Below are positions 15,634-25,997 of a DNA stretch of 52,462 nucleotides, in pieces. A model generated the notes under the pieces. It did not search any database and was not told where the DNA came from. It worked only from the letters and a program-made list of their open reading frames with translations. The translations under genes and the position numbers were made by a program. Location of the stretch: positions 1-52,462 of IMG/VR virus record IMGVR_UViG_3300042549_010209; one strand, given 5' to 3'. Each line of letters starts with the position of its first letter. Within the stretch, counting starts at the first letter, position 1. The DNA is from a virus.

Positions 15634-17073
15634 TTAGTATAATAATTCGTGTTTAATTGTATCTTCTTTTATCTCGTTGCAATTGATTAGCTCATATTTT
15701 GAGCGCGGGATCCACGTTGAAAATAATTTATCTATCGCGTCTATTACTCTAGTTCCCATTATTTCTCCGGTAAAACCTGCTTCATTTAATGCCCAAACTC
15801 TTCCTGTTTTACCAAGTTCTTTTCTCATTGTTCTACCCAATGCATATACTTCAGAAATACGAGCAGCTGCATCTTCAGCATTACATCTATCATCCCAAAT
15901 ATAAGGTGTTTTAGGTGAACCTTGAATTGATCGGTTTGTTGGATAAACTGGAAATGCCCAGCAACCATGGTTTTTCAATTTGCCAGTATGGTTTGAAGGT
16001 AATTTTTTAGTTGGTACAAACCAATTTCCATACTCGTCTTCAAATCTCATTTGATCTTGCATTCCACCGGTTACATTTGCTATTACTACAGTTCCTGCTA
16101 AAATTGCCTCTGTAATCGATAGACCCCATCCTTCATTTGAAGTTAACAAGATTTGAGTATCTGCAATGTTATACAAGAAATTCAATTCTTTTGACGATAA
16201 TTTATTTGTTGAATAATAAATTGCATTTGGATAGTCTTGGAACAATATTTTACGTACTGCCTCTAAATCTGTTCCATGTTCACTTACTATTTCGGTATGT
16301 AAAACCATAGCACATTTTTGAGCTTTCTCTTTAGTTAATGTATCCAAAAAATACCTAAATGCAAGCATTGTATCCGGGATTTGTTTTCTTCGAATGTTTC
16401 TTGAATTGAAAAACACTACGAAATCTTTTTCTTGACCTGCAAACAATTGATTTCTAAACGCCTCTAATTCTTTTAATTCGTTTTCGTTTTCAATTGGATA
16501 GTAATGGTTTTCATTTAAACCATGAGGAACATACTCTATAATTTTTCCTTCTGTTTTATCACCCAATACCAATTCATTAATTAATTTGGTTTGTTTTGAA
16601 ATAGCTAACAATGCATCACACGATTCATAAAATGCTTTGTTGTACAACGGTGCCGGATAATCATCCCAAATGTTCAAGTAAATAATTGGAATGTTTTGTC
16701 TAATTTCATTTTCAATCATAAACAACCACTCAAAATACCTTGGATCCGTGATCAACATAATTGCATCTGGTTTTTCCATTTCAATCAATTGTCTAATTAA
16801 ATCAGCATCTCCATATCCGTTTGACGGATATACTACAACTGAAGAATCTGTTATACCTGCGTTTGTGTTTGTGTCCGCTGATAGATCTAGGCGTTTGCCT
16901 TGCTCGGGGTGGTTAATTGCTCCGGCAATGTTAACCCAATTAAAATGTTGTACTGTATTAAGTACAATTTCACGTGCTACTGTTGCTACACCCGAATGTA
17001 CTCTAATGTCGTCGCAAATTAAAAGGATTTTTTTCCTTTCGTTTTGTGGTAAATAACCAAATTTTTCTTTCAT
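15634..17073 (-). CDS. GT-B glycosyltransferase (GT4-like), first gene of the glycan cluster
   Basis: 479 residues. KILLICDDIRVHSGVATVAR begins the N-terminal domain. FNSRNIRRKQIPDTMLAFRY (about 250-269) and NEGWGLSITEAILAGTVVIA (about 319-338, the E-x7-E nucleotide-sugar motif) define GT4. It heads a tightly packed run of about 13 genes ending near 6306, with a short 37-nt gap before it. Confidence 0.87.
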   Translation of the reverse strand: MKEKFGYLPQNERKKILLICDDIRVHSGVATVAREIVLNTVQHFNWVNIAGAINHPEQGKRLDLSADTNTNAGITDSSVVVYPSNGYGDADLIRQLIEMEKPDAIMLITDPRYFEWLFMIENEIRQNIPIIYLNIWDDYPAPLYNKAFYESCDALLAISKQTKLINELVLGDKTEGKIIEYVPHGLNENHYYPIENENELKELEAFRNQLFAGQEKDFVVFFNSRNIRRKQIPDTMLAFRYFLDTLTKEKAQKCAMVLHTEIVSEHGTDLEAVRKILFQDYPNAIYYSTNKLSSKELNFLYNIADTQILLTSNEGWGLSITEAILAGTVVIANVTGGMQDQMRFEDEYGNWFVPTKKLPSNHTGKLKNHGCWAFPVYPTNRSIQGSPKTPYIWDDRCNAEDAAARISEVYALGRTMRKELGKTGRVWALNEAGFTGEIMGTRVIDAIDKLFSTWIPRSKYELINCNEIKEDTIKHELLY

Positions 17074-17110
17074 ATAACTGTTAATTTGTTTTAAATGTAA
17101 AAAATTTATT

Positions 17111-17302
17111 TTAGGCTTCCAAACTTAAATCACTGTGATTGTGAACTTGTTTTCTAAAATCTTCGTCTGTTAAATATAGGTGGATTGCTCGTTCACTTAG
17201 TTTTTGGAAGCTAAATTTGCGTTTAATACACTCGATTTTAAATTTGTCAAATAAATCCGTATCTATTTTTACGGATGTTAATACTTGGTTTTTCTCACTC
17301 AT
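17111..17302 (-). CDS. Ribbon-helix-helix (Arc/MetJ-type) DNA-binding protein
   Basis: 63 residues. LTSVKIDTDLFDKFKIECIK gives the beta-strand and first helix, and FSFQKLSERAIHLYLTD the second helix of an RHH dimer. It lies just before the glycan cluster, so it may repress that operon; this is an inference from position. Confidence 0.7.
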   Translation of the reverse strand: MSEKNQVLTSVKIDTDLFDKFKIECIKRKFSFQKLSERAIHLYLTDEDFRKQVHNHSDLSLEA

Positions 17303-17344
17303 ATGTTTTGTTTTTATGTTATTGTATATACATATGGTGATATA

Positions 17345-18280
17345 TTAGTAGGTTGCAGAACAAAAGTGAGTCTTATGAAAAGGACACCACTTACAATTTT
17401 CATTTATTTTAGGTTGGTGTTCTACTTCTTTAAATCCGTTCCAATCAAATGCTGTTTCTACAAAATTTTCTATTGATTTAGCTACTTTATTTAATTTTAC
17501 TTTACCCGAAGCCGGTTTGAATATTTGAACACGTTTAATTACGAAATCTTCACTTTTAAATGGTTTTCGTTTTACAATCATGAATTCTATTTCAATGTTG
17601 TCTAAAGGTATATTGTATGTTTCGGAGAAATATTTTTTATATGCTATAAGTTGAAATTGTTTTTGTTCGTTTGATTTTTCTTTTTTACTCCAACCTTGTT
17701 TACTTGTTTTTATATCTATGATTTTAATTGAGTTGGTTGGTTCATGATATAAAACAATGTCTAAATATGCCTGGAATATTATGTTTGGGTATTTTGGGTG
17801 TGGGGGGAGTATAAGGGGTAATTCAATTCCGGCTAAGTGCCATCCTCGTTTGGAAAAATATTTTCCTTTGTTTTTGGATAGTTCTCTTATTATTTCTATT
17901 CCGTCTTCATAGAACTCTCTAAGTTCTCCAGGTTCAGTGAAATGTTGTTTGTTGTTGGATTTGTATTGTTTTTTGTATTCGTTACGTAAAGCTTCTTCTA
18001 GCATTTCAGATGTGTTTAATCGGTCTGCTTCGGCTCCACTTTGTTGATAAAATACAGTTAAATATGATTGGATTACCTCATGTAATGCTGTTCCAAAAAC
18101 AGTATGAATGGTAGAGGTGAATTGTTTATGTCCTTCTTTGTATTGTAGTGACCATTTTTTAGGGCACTCATTGAACATAGATAATTGGGAATATGATATT
18201 GATTTTTGGTTTGCGTAATCAATTTCCAATAAAACCTTGTTTTTTATTTCCTTTAATATAGGAGGTAACTTTTTTTTCAT
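17345..18280 (-). CDS. PD-(D/E)XK nuclease with Cas4/AddB-like iron-sulfur cysteines
   Basis: 311 residues. ISYSQLSMFNECPKKWSLQY holds the first Cys (about 39). TVFGTALHEVIQSY is the RecB-type helix. YLDIVLYHE (Asp) and KIIDIKTSKQG (DxK, about 205-215) form the catalytic PD-(D/E)XK core. CKWCPFHKTHFC near the C-terminus adds three Cys, which with the N-terminal one would bind a 4Fe-4S cluster as in Cas4 and AddB. It probably processes DNA ends in recombination or degrades host DNA. Confidence 0.85.
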   Translation of the reverse strand: MKKKLPPILKEIKNKVLLEIDYANQKSISYSQLSMFNECPKKWSLQYKEGHKQFTSTIHTVFGTALHEVIQSYLTVFYQQSGAEADRLNTSEMLEEALRNEYKKQYKSNNKQHFTEPGELREFYEDGIEIIRELSKNKGKYFSKRGWHLAGIELPLILPPHPKYPNIIFQAYLDIVLYHEPTNSIKIIDIKTSKQGWSKKEKSNEQKQFQLIAYKKYFSETYNIPLDNIEIEFMIVKRKPFKSEDFVIKRVQIFKPASGKVKLNKVAKSIENFVETAFDWNGFKEVEHQPKINENCKWCPFHKTHFCSATY

Positions 18281-18293
18281 TACCTAAAGATAC

Positions 18294-18317
18294 AAAAAAA
18301 GCCTGCCAGAGGCAAGC
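18294..18317 (-). terminator. Intrinsic terminator, GCTTGCC family
   Basis: The minus strand reads GCTTGCC-TCT-GGCAGGC then seven T. It stands just before the nuclease start. The same hairpin recurs at 21194-21217 and, with a different loop, at 25951-25973. Confidence 0.85.
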
Positions 18318-18405
18318 TTTCTTTAAATTTTTGAAATTACCTTGATAGCGACAAGAAGATAATCTCTTGCTATAACTAGCAAACGGTCCTAAGCCGTGTT
18401 TTGAA
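18318..18405 (-). ncRNA. Candidate short RNA or structured 3' leader before a terminator
   Basis: 88 nt between the stop at 18406 and the terminator. The plus strand shows TAG-CGA-CAAGA ... TCTTG-CTA and ACGG-TCCTAAG-CCGT inverted repeats, so the transcript could form two hairpins and then the terminator. It could be a small RNA processed from the mRNA or simply a structured 3' end. No known family is recognised. Confidence 0.3.
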
Positions 18406-18639
18406 TTATTTAATGATTCCCGCTCTAACTTGGAGCATTCTACGTTCATTCATTTCTTCTTGAGATCCAATAATAGCTGCATAATCTATCATCCCTAAAG
18501 CTTCTCCTACGGAGCTAAGGGAAATTACATTTTCTGCAACGCGATGTAAATCCATATCGTCTTTTGCATCCTCTCTAGCATATTCGAGTAAACGAATAAA
18601 TAAAGGAACGTCTAGTTTGATTATGTCTTTTGGGTTCAT
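18406..18639 (-). CDS. Hypothetical helical protein, 77 aa
   Basis: Helical throughout (DVPLFIRLLEYAREDAKDDM, then VAENVISLSSVGEALGMIDY). No motif is recognised. It starts 2 nt from the stop of the upstream gene and precedes a terminator, so it ends an operon. Confidence 0.6.
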   Translation of the reverse strand: MNPKDIIKLDVPLFIRLLEYAREDAKDDMDLHRVAENVISLSSVGEALGMIDYAAIIGSQEEMNERRMLQVRAGIIK

Positions 18640-18640
18640 A

Positions 18641-19150
18641 TTAATTTAATTCTAATTCTTCTGCAGGATATAACTCTTCTTCACCATTATGATCCACTTT
18701 ATACCAAGGACCATTTAAAGCGCTTTCATCATATGCGTCTGCATCTACTTCATAATATCCAATATCTTCTGATGGGATTGAATTAAAATTAGGATAAACT
18801 TTAGTGATCATACCTTCGTCTGTTTCTGCAGAAGCATCTAAAGGGGCAGTAATTCTAATAGTATCACCAACTTTAAACATGTTTCCTTCCATTTCTTCAC
18901 CTTCTTCTAGATCTTGTTCTCTGTTTTCAAATTTAGTTTCGTATCTTTCACTTAAGAAATGTTCAAAAGCATCTTCGTATGATTCTTTTTCACGTTTAGC
19001 AAATGGGCTATTAATAGCACCCATTCCAACAAAGTTTTCATTTAGTGATTCTTTATTTTCAGATGTCTCGTTTTCTTGCAATTTTGCTTTGTATTCACTT
19101 TCTGTGATTATACCTGAAAGCATTTGCATACGTAATTGTTCGTTTGTCAT
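18641..19150 (-). CDS. Acidic protein with shared LRMQMLxGxITESxYK N-terminal tag
   Basis: 169 residues. The first 23 (EQLRMQMLSGIITESEYKAK region) nearly match the N-terminus of the protein at 25998-26303. The middle is acidic and low in complexity. Residues 90-169 form a beta-rich SH3-like domain (FKVGDTIRITAPLD, then PWYKVDHNGEEELYPAEEL). The shared tag suggests a sorting or assembly signal, perhaps for packaging into the prohead, as an inference. Confidence 0.6.
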   Translation of the reverse strand: MTNEQLRMQMLSGIITESEYKAKLQENETSENKESLNENFVGMGAINSPFAKREKESYEDAFEHFLSERYETKFENREQDLEEGEEMEGNMFKVGDTIRITAPLDASAETDEGMITKVYPNFNSIPSEDIGYYEVDADAYDESALNGPWYKVDHNGEEELYPAEELELN

Positions 19151-19159
19151 TTTTAAGTA

Positions 19160-19174
19160 TTTTATTATAAATAT
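19160..19174 (-). promoter_or_regulatory. Candidate phage promoter motif ATATTTATAATAAAA
   Basis: The exact 15-mer ATATTTATAATAAAA lies 9 nt upstream of the ATG at 19150. The same 15-mer precedes the fibre genes at 41867, 45258 and 47607. It is similar to, but not the same as, the T4 late -10 element TATAAATA. Confidence 0.5.
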
Positions 19175-19398
19175 TATAAACCTTTTGTTTCTACGGTTTT
19201 TTTCAATTTTTCCAGGTATAATATAGCATCCATATGTTCTTGTTTGGCATGCTCAATCCATTCCAAAACACTTAAATCTTCACGATCTAAATCTACTCCA
19301 TATTTTTGTTTACCAAATGTTGCTCTTTGTACAAACTGGTCAATAATTGAATCAACTACTGAATCTGTTTGGTTTATTAGTCTAAATACTTTATTCAT
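19174..19398 (-). CDS. Small MazG-like all-alpha protein
   Basis: 74 residues. FVQRATFGKQKYGVDLDRED, then EWIEHAKQEHMDAILYLEKL: helical with an EHxxDAxxYLE-type metal-site pattern reminiscent of all-alpha NTP pyrophosphohydrolases. It is much shorter than true MazG, so nucleotide cleavage is only a possibility. It abuts the clamp-loader subunit gene. Confidence 0.45.
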   Translation of the reverse strand: MNKVFRLINQTDSVVDSIIDQFVQRATFGKQKYGVDLDREDLSVLEWIEHAKQEHMDAILYLEKLKKTVETKGL

Positions 19399-19399
19399 A

Positions 19400-19828
19400 T
19401 TATTTTAATAGTTTTTTTATTTCTTTGTCGTCTAATCCCATGTCATGGAGTATTCTTTGAACACCATGTTCACGTAAAATGTCAATATATTCTTCGGCTT
19501 CGCCTAAACCACATTCAAAGTATTTTGCTACATATTCTACCAATGTAGTTGGTTTTTTCTTAGTGGTTGATTTAGTCCACTTGAAAAACATTTTACGTTT
19601 TGGGATCATTTCTTTGTAAATCGAGTATATTTGTTTCTTTTGATCATATGGTACAGTTTGGACAAAATTAACCAATTCAATAAAATTTTGATTCATTGAA
19701 ATAGAACGGTTAACTGTATAGCTATTCCAATTGTCCCAAGACTCCTCTGAAATATCTTCAATAGGAGTCTTAAAGTAGGCAATTTCATCTATCCATTTCC
19801 AAACTGTAGGGATATGTTTTTTAGACAT
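19400..19828 (-). CDS. Clamp-loader small subunit, gp62-like
   Basis: 142 residues. The pattern NRSISMNQNFIELVNFVQ and YKEMIPKRKMFFKWTK resembles T4 gp62 (187 residues in T4). The downstream-of-gp44 context also supports it: in T4 genes 44 and 62 are adjacent and their products form the 4:1 clamp loader. The C-terminus (GLGEAEEYIDILREHGVQRI) is helical. The family is recognised with moderate certainty. Confidence 0.65.
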   Translation of the reverse strand: MSKKHIPTVWKWIDEIAYFKTPIEDISEESWDNWNSYTVNRSISMNQNFIELVNFVQTVPYDQKKQIYSIYKEMIPKRKMFFKWTKSTTKKKPTTLVEYVAKYFECGLGEAEEYIDILREHGVQRILHDMGLDDKEIKKLLK

Positions 19829-20063
19829 CTAAAGTAATATCTTTATATTCGTCACGGATTTCTTTTGGAAGTGAATCTGCTAAGATTTTCTTTGATTCCA
19901 AATCGTAAAATACAGGGATAGGCATAAGCATATCTTCGTCTGTTCCTGTAATGAATTTAGATACTTTACGGATTACTACGGCTTGTCCGAATAATTTACC
20001 TCCATCAAATCCTTCTATGGATGTTGTGTTTTGAAAGTCAATGTTCAATTTTGGTTGTTCCAT
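19821..20063 (-). CDS. Hypothetical protein, 80 aa, in replication operon
   Basis: A small beta-rich protein (KLFGQAVVIRKVSKFITGTD, then MPIPVFYDLESKKILADSLP). Its end overlaps the gp62-like gene start by 8 nt, so translation is coupled. The function is not recognised. Confidence 0.6.
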   Translation of the reverse strand: MEQPKLNIDFQNTTSIEGFDGGKLFGQAVVIRKVSKFITGTDEDMLMPIPVFYDLESKKILADSLPKEIRDEYKDITLDV

Positions 20064-20071
20064 TTTATTTA

Positions 20072-20275
20072 TTATTTATTTGTTTTTTCTTTTTTATATT
20101 CTATAAAGTCATGTATAAACCCAGCTGCAACTATTATGTTCATTCCAAGCGATACTATTATTTCATGTATATCTTGGTAAACAGTTGTCATTAAATGAAT
20201 ATGTCCTACTGTCCAAAAAGGTACGGACAGATTTTGAGATACCCACGAAAGAGTGTATTTTACAAAATATTTCAT
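20072..20275 (-). CDS. Small membrane protein, 67 aa
   Basis: Hydrophobic stretches at about residues 18-35 and 40-57 (IIVSLGMNIIVAAGFIHDFI) suggest one or two membrane helices with a basic C-terminus (EYKKEKTNK). It overlaps the clamp-loader gene by 4 nt. The function is unknown. Confidence 0.55.
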   Translation of the reverse strand: MKYFVKYTLSWVSQNLSVPFWTVGHIHLMTTVYQDIHEIIVSLGMNIIVAAGFIHDFIEYKKEKTNK

Positions 20276-21180
20276 ATTACATCTATAATCTTTGCAATTG
20301 CAGACATTACATTTATTTCTTTATCTATTCTAAAATTTGATTGATATAAATGCTCGTTTAGTATAATTGCAACAGATCCCTCTTTACCTGGAGCGTATTT
20401 GGGGGCATATTCAAATAGGTTACGATATAGTTCCTCAAAGTCTTTAACGTTTGAATCTGCTATAATTTGTCTAATTGTAAGCCATTTTTTACTACCTGCT
20501 AGTTCTTTCAATACCTCTTTAATGTAGTTGTTTGAGGTTAAGATTGTTTCGTCAAGTACAACTTCATCGTCTTTTACAGACATTTGTAAAACGTTTAACA
20601 TTTTACGCATGTCGGGATAGTATTTTACAATTAGTGATTTAATGTCTTCTGGTTTGTAAGATACACTAAGTTGATCTGCTAAAATACAAGTTAAATGGTT
20701 ATACACATCCATTTTAGATGGTGGTGTAATTTTAATTGTGTGGCATCTGGATTGTAGAGGATCAATTATTCGCTCTATAAAGTTACAAGTTAAAATAAAA
20801 CGTGTTGAACGAGAGAAGGTTTCAATTACATTACGTAATGCGGCTTGTCCTTGAACTGTAATGAAATCGGCTTCATCTAGGATTACTACTTTGATACCTT
20901 TCCAAGATGCAGCACTAGCAAACCCCTTTACTTTTTCTCTAATAGTGTCGATTCCATTTTCGTCGGATGCGTTTATATAAAGGTAATCACAATCTAGATT
21001 TTTAACTATGATTTTAGCTAATGTTGTTTTACCTGTACCTGCAGGTCCATAAAATATAAAATTTTGGATATCACCTTGATCAAGGTATTTTTGGATTGTG
21101 TCTTTGATGTTTTCGTTACCAACATAGTATTTCAGTTCGGTAGGGCGAAAACGTTCTACATATAACGTATTTTCTTTCAT
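20272..21180 (-). CDS. Clamp-loader ATPase large subunit, gp44/RFC-like
   Basis: 302 residues from the ATG at 21180; ATG at 21186 is also possible. YVERFRPTELKYYVGNENIK is the RFC box. FYGPAGTGKTTLAKII (about 39-54) is Walker A, KVVILDEADFI (about 99-109) Walker B, and TCNFIERIIDPLQSRCHTIK holds sensor 1 and the SRC arginine finger. By family it loads the sliding clamp at 25202-25936 together with the gp62-like subunit. A terminator stands directly upstream. Confidence 0.93.
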   Translation of the reverse strand: MKENTLYVERFRPTELKYYVGNENIKDTIQKYLDQGDIQNFIFYGPAGTGKTTLAKIIVKNLDCDYLYINASDENGIDTIREKVKGFASAASWKGIKVVILDEADFITVQGQAALRNVIETFSRSTRFILTCNFIERIIDPLQSRCHTIKITPPSKMDVYNHLTCILADQLSVSYKPEDIKSLIVKYYPDMRKMLNVLQMSVKDDEVVLDETILTSNNYIKEVLKELAGSKKWLTIRQIIADSNVKDFEELYRNLFEYAPKYAPGKEGSVAIILNEHLYQSNFRIDKEINVMSAIAKIIDVI

Positions 21181-21193
21181 AACCATATTATAC

Positions 21194-21217
21194 AAAAAAA
21201 GCCTGCCAGAGGCAAGC
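21194..21217 (-). terminator. Intrinsic terminator, GCTTGCC family
   Basis: The minus strand reads GCTTGCC-TCT-GGCAGGC followed by seven T, the same hairpin as at 18294-18317. It begins 9 nt after the stop at 21227, and the clamp-loader start follows within 20 nt; GTATAAT lies in that interval. Confidence 0.85.
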
Positions 21218-21226
21218 TTTTCTTTT

Positions 21227-21607
21227 TTATTCTGAATATCTTTGTGATCTGTAATATGCTTTTTCTAGAGTTTCACCTGGTCCTCTATCTCTAGATTTTC
21301 CACCTACATCACCAACTGCAACTTGATACATTGGGTCGTTTATTAACGAATCCATTGTTGCTTTTACTTTAGCTAAGTAATCTTTATACCCTTCGGATAT
21401 TTTGATTAGTTCTTCTCTTTCTTCTGGGGTGTTAAAGAAACGTCCTAGGTTTCCACTTCCATCTGCTTCCATTTTGTCAGCATTTTTTCTAGTGAATAAA
21501 CCAACTTGTGAAATCATTTGACCTGCATTGTAATACAAATCTGTTCCTTCTGCTTCGTTTAGCTTACTTTCAGCTAAATACTTTTTTAAATCAAAATTGT
21601 CTATCAT
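21227..21607 (-). CDS. Hypothetical, possibly virion-associated protein
   Basis: 126 residues. The start NFDLKKYLAESKLNEAEGTD is a short amphipathic segment of a type common at the N-terminus of marine T4-like structural or prohead proteins, in my reading. The rest is helical (TPEEREELIKISEGYKDYLA). No function is recognised. It overlaps the upstream gene by 4 nt. Confidence 0.55.
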   Translation of the reverse strand: MIDNFDLKKYLAESKLNEAEGTDLYYNAGQMISQVGLFTRKNADKMEADGSGNLGRFFNTPEEREELIKISEGYKDYLAKVKATMDSLINDPMYQVAVGDVGGKSRDRGPGETLEKAYYRSQRYSE

Positions 21608-22563
21608 AGTCCTGCTATTTTTCTCATTCTATACATTCCATAATCAAAATCAACTTCTTCTTTCAATGTTGATTTTTTAACTAAAAGTTTTTGTCTTTGG
21701 TCTTTTGAAATACCTGTTACAATTACTTTATATTTTCTTTCACCGTTTATATCAATTGGTTCAATTTCGTATTTGGCTGTTGGAACTTCTCCAATTTCTT
21801 TACGTAGTAAATCTCTGAATTTGTCTGCTTTGTCTTTTGTATCTGTAGTTACAGTTAAAGGTGGTACCTCTTCTGCTTTTGCTTTTTCTACTGTTTTAGG
21901 TGCTTCACCTCCATCCTGTTCTACATCCACTAGTTGGTATTCAACTTTAGCATTGTCCATGATTGTTTTCAATACTTTAGACAAATATGGTTTTGTTTTG
22001 TATGGATTTTCAAGTGTGTATGGGAAAACAATTTTTCCATCTTTTACTATATAGTGAATATCTTGTTCCAATTTACCACCATATTTTTTCAAATTGTCAG
22101 GTGTTTTCATTGGGTAATAGTTAGCACCATATTTTCCAATAATATCTTTTGGAAGTAATTTACCGGATAATGTAAATAAATAGTCGTTTATGCTACCATC
22201 GTTTCCTTCAGCTTGCCATTTTTCGTATCCAGCTTGTGCTTCAGCTTCAGCTTTTGTCCACGCTTCTGGTACTCTGTTTTTGATATCAATTATTTTGAAT
22301 GCTTTTTCGTCGTCTGAACGTGTATCCCAGTCTTTCCAAGCAGCTCCAGCTTTTTGTGCAGGAATTGAAGGTCCAAATGCTTTTTTAATAGCTTCAGGAT
22401 TTCGCATGTTTTGTGCGTAAATACCGTAGTTTTTAACGTCATCCATTGCTTGCAACGCAGCATCTAAATTTGTGGGTTGAACGGCAAGATCGTAACGAAC
22501 CTTTAATTGGTTCATTCCATCTTCATCACCTTCAATTTCACGTAGTATATCAGTCAATTTCAT
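21604..22563 (-). CDS. Hypothetical protein with repeated small alpha/beta units
   Basis: 319 residues. Two segments (PYLSKVLKTIMDNAKVEYQL and KFRDLLRKEIGEVPTAKYEI) suggest tandem small alpha/beta domains. The C-terminus ends GMYRMRKIAGL, reminiscent of the RMQMLAG tag on two other proteins here. CATATTTATAATT directly precedes the ATG. It may be a virion or prohead protein, by inference only. Confidence 0.55.
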   Translation of the reverse strand: MKLTDILREIEGDEDGMNQLKVRYDLAVQPTNLDAALQAMDDVKNYGIYAQNMRNPEAIKKAFGPSIPAQKAGAAWKDWDTRSDDEKAFKIIDIKNRVPEAWTKAEAEAQAGYEKWQAEGNDGSINDYLFTLSGKLLPKDIIGKYGANYYPMKTPDNLKKYGGKLEQDIHYIVKDGKIVFPYTLENPYKTKPYLSKVLKTIMDNAKVEYQLVDVEQDGGEAPKTVEKAKAEEVPPLTVTTDTKDKADKFRDLLRKEIGEVPTAKYEIEPIDINGERKYKVIVTGISKDQRQKLLVKKSTLKEEVDFDYGMYRMRKIAGL

Positions 22564-22577
22564 AATTATAAATATGT

Positions 22578-22607
22578 AAAAAAGGAGACCCGTTACTGAG
22601 GGTCTCC
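22578..22607 (-). terminator. Intrinsic terminator overlapping a stop codon
   Basis: GGAGACCC (22584-22591) pairs with GGGTCTCC (22600-22607); on the minus strand six T follow. The stop of the 86-residue gene (22593) lies inside the hairpin. Confidence 0.85.
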
Positions 22608-22853
22608 ATATATGTTAAAGCGTTTAACTGGTTCGGGTTGAATTTCTTTCTCTTCGTTTCGTATAACATAAAGTTTACTATCTAAAGGAGATAAACGGAA
22701 TTCAGCCTTTATTTGATTTTTTTCAAACCATGCCTCTAAAGCATCAGTAAGTGACTTGTGAATCACTTTACTTTTATCTCCCACGAGTGTCCAGGAATCT
22801 CCTGGAGGTACTCGTGTTGCGATAAGTTCATTATATTCTATTACTTGTAGCAT
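22593..22853 (-). CDS. Hypothetical protein, 86 aa
   Basis: ATRVPPGDSWTLVGDKSKVI and ALEAWFEKNQIKAEFRLSPL suggest a small alpha/beta fold. It starts 3 nt after the GroEL stop, so it is read with the chaperonin genes. The function is not recognised. Confidence 0.6.
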   Translation of the reverse strand: MLQVIEYNELIATRVPPGDSWTLVGDKSKVIHKSLTDALEAWFEKNQIKAEFRLSPLDSKLYVIRNEEKEIQPEPVKRFNIYGDPQ

Positions 22854-22856
22854 ATA

Positions 22857-24776
<1,920 letters not shown>

Positions 24777-24780
<4 letters not shown>

Positions 24781-25133
24781 AATTCTATTTTGTTTAACAT
24801 TGTTTCCATTCCTTCTTTAACTGTGTTCCAAGTATCAATATATTCTTGGATAGATTCATATTCATTTTGATTTTGGTAGAATTTTTCTTTGGCAATACGA
24901 TTTAACGCATTTCTAAAGTTACTGTAGTAACCTAATGTTTTTTCAATTTCTTTACCAGTTGCTTCTTTCCCAGCAAACCCTCTAGTTGAAACAGATTTTT
25001 CTATTACTGTAAAATTGGTTGAATCTTTGACAATATAAAATGGTTCCATTGCAGGATCCTTAATTGTACATAAGTTGGATTGTGTGTCATTCTCGTCTCT
25101 AGCGGGACGACCGCGTCGTTTGGTTTCTTCCAT
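24777..25133 (-). CDS. Hypothetical protein with AT-hook-like N-terminus
   Basis: 118 residues. KRRGRPARDEND near the N-terminus resembles an AT-hook (RGRP core), suggesting contact with AT-rich DNA. The rest has a beta segment (EPFYIVKDSTNFTVIEK) and helices. It heads the GroES-GroEL operon, so a regulatory role is conceivable. The upstream region has TTTTCGTATATTATAG (25159-25174). Confidence 0.55.
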
Positions 25134-25201
25134 AACTAAATTTAAATTTATAACTATAATATACGAAAACTAATTTGGATATCCAAATTTTATTATACAT
25201 A

Positions 25202-25936
25202 TTAGAAAGCACTTTCCTCTCTGCGAACCATATAGTAAGTACTGGTTGTGTCTTCTGATTTGAATTCAAGTTTCATTAAACCTTGATAGCTAATCCAAAT
25301 ACATCCATCTTCTAGGTCTTTATTTTCCTTTAGTATGTTTTTGAACATATCTGAATTGAATGGGATTTCGATTTTTTCCTGTTTGATTTTACCATACATT
25401 TGGTATGTGATTTTATTGTTATGTCCTTGTTCGTCTCCGAAAGTAAACACACACATATCATCTCCATTTAAGTCTTTATCAACAGAAATAGCCATTGAAC
25501 CAATACCTGCTAAAGCCGATTTAGCTTTAACTAAATTATCAACGTGTTCTTTTTCTAAAGGTAAACATGCATCCCATTCTGGTTCTGTAGCCGTAGCTAC
25601 TTTTCCAATTAATAAAGGATCAGCTAAAGCATAAGTTAAATTAAATGAACTGTCAGCAAAATGCATTTTAGTGTAAACGGATCTGCCTTTCTCTAAACTA
25701 AACATCAAATCACCTGAAGTGATTCCAATTAAATTTAATAATTTTTTAGTGTCAAATATAGCTAATTCACTGTCTTCAATATCAATATTGTTGTGAGTGA
25801 TTTTACCTATTACCTCTTTTGAAATTGACATAAAGTCAATTGTTAAGGTTTTGTCTTTGATTTTCCACCTAACGGATTCGTTTTCGCCTAGGTAGTATTT
25901 GTTTATAACCGATTGTAGAACTAATTTATTTACCAT
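25202..25936 (-). CDS. Sliding clamp, gp45-like
   Basis: 244 residues (T4 gp45 is 228). LTIDFMSISKEVIGKITHNN, SELAIFDTKKLLNLIGITSG and FNSDMFKNILKENKDLEDGC match the two-domain gp45/PCNA-type fold, which as a trimer encircles DNA and tethers the polymerase. Lys-rich strands and the location near polymerase and loader genes agree. A GCTTGCC-family terminator lies just upstream. Confidence 0.85.
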   Translation of the reverse strand: MVNKLVLQSVINKYYLGENESVRWKIKDKTLTIDFMSISKEVIGKITHNNIDIEDSELAIFDTKKLLNLIGITSGDLMFSLEKGRSVYTKMHFADSSFNLTYALADPLLIGKVATATEPEWDACLPLEKEHVDNLVKAKSALAGIGSMAISVDKDLNGDDMCVFTFGDEQGHNNKITYQMYGKIKQEKIEIPFNSDMFKNILKENKDLEDGCIWISYQGLMKLEFKSEDTTSTYYMVRREESAF

Positions 25937-25950
25937 GTGTTAAAGATAAG

Positions 25951-25973
25951 AAAAAGCCTGCCGGTAGGCAAGC
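25951..25973 (-). terminator. Intrinsic terminator, GCTTGCC family (variant loop)
   Basis: The minus strand reads GCTTGCC-TACC-GGCAGGC then five T. It is the third copy of the hairpin seen at 18294-18317 and 21194-21217. Confidence 0.8.
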
Positions 25974-25997
25974 TTTTCTATAAGAGTTTATTTAAAT

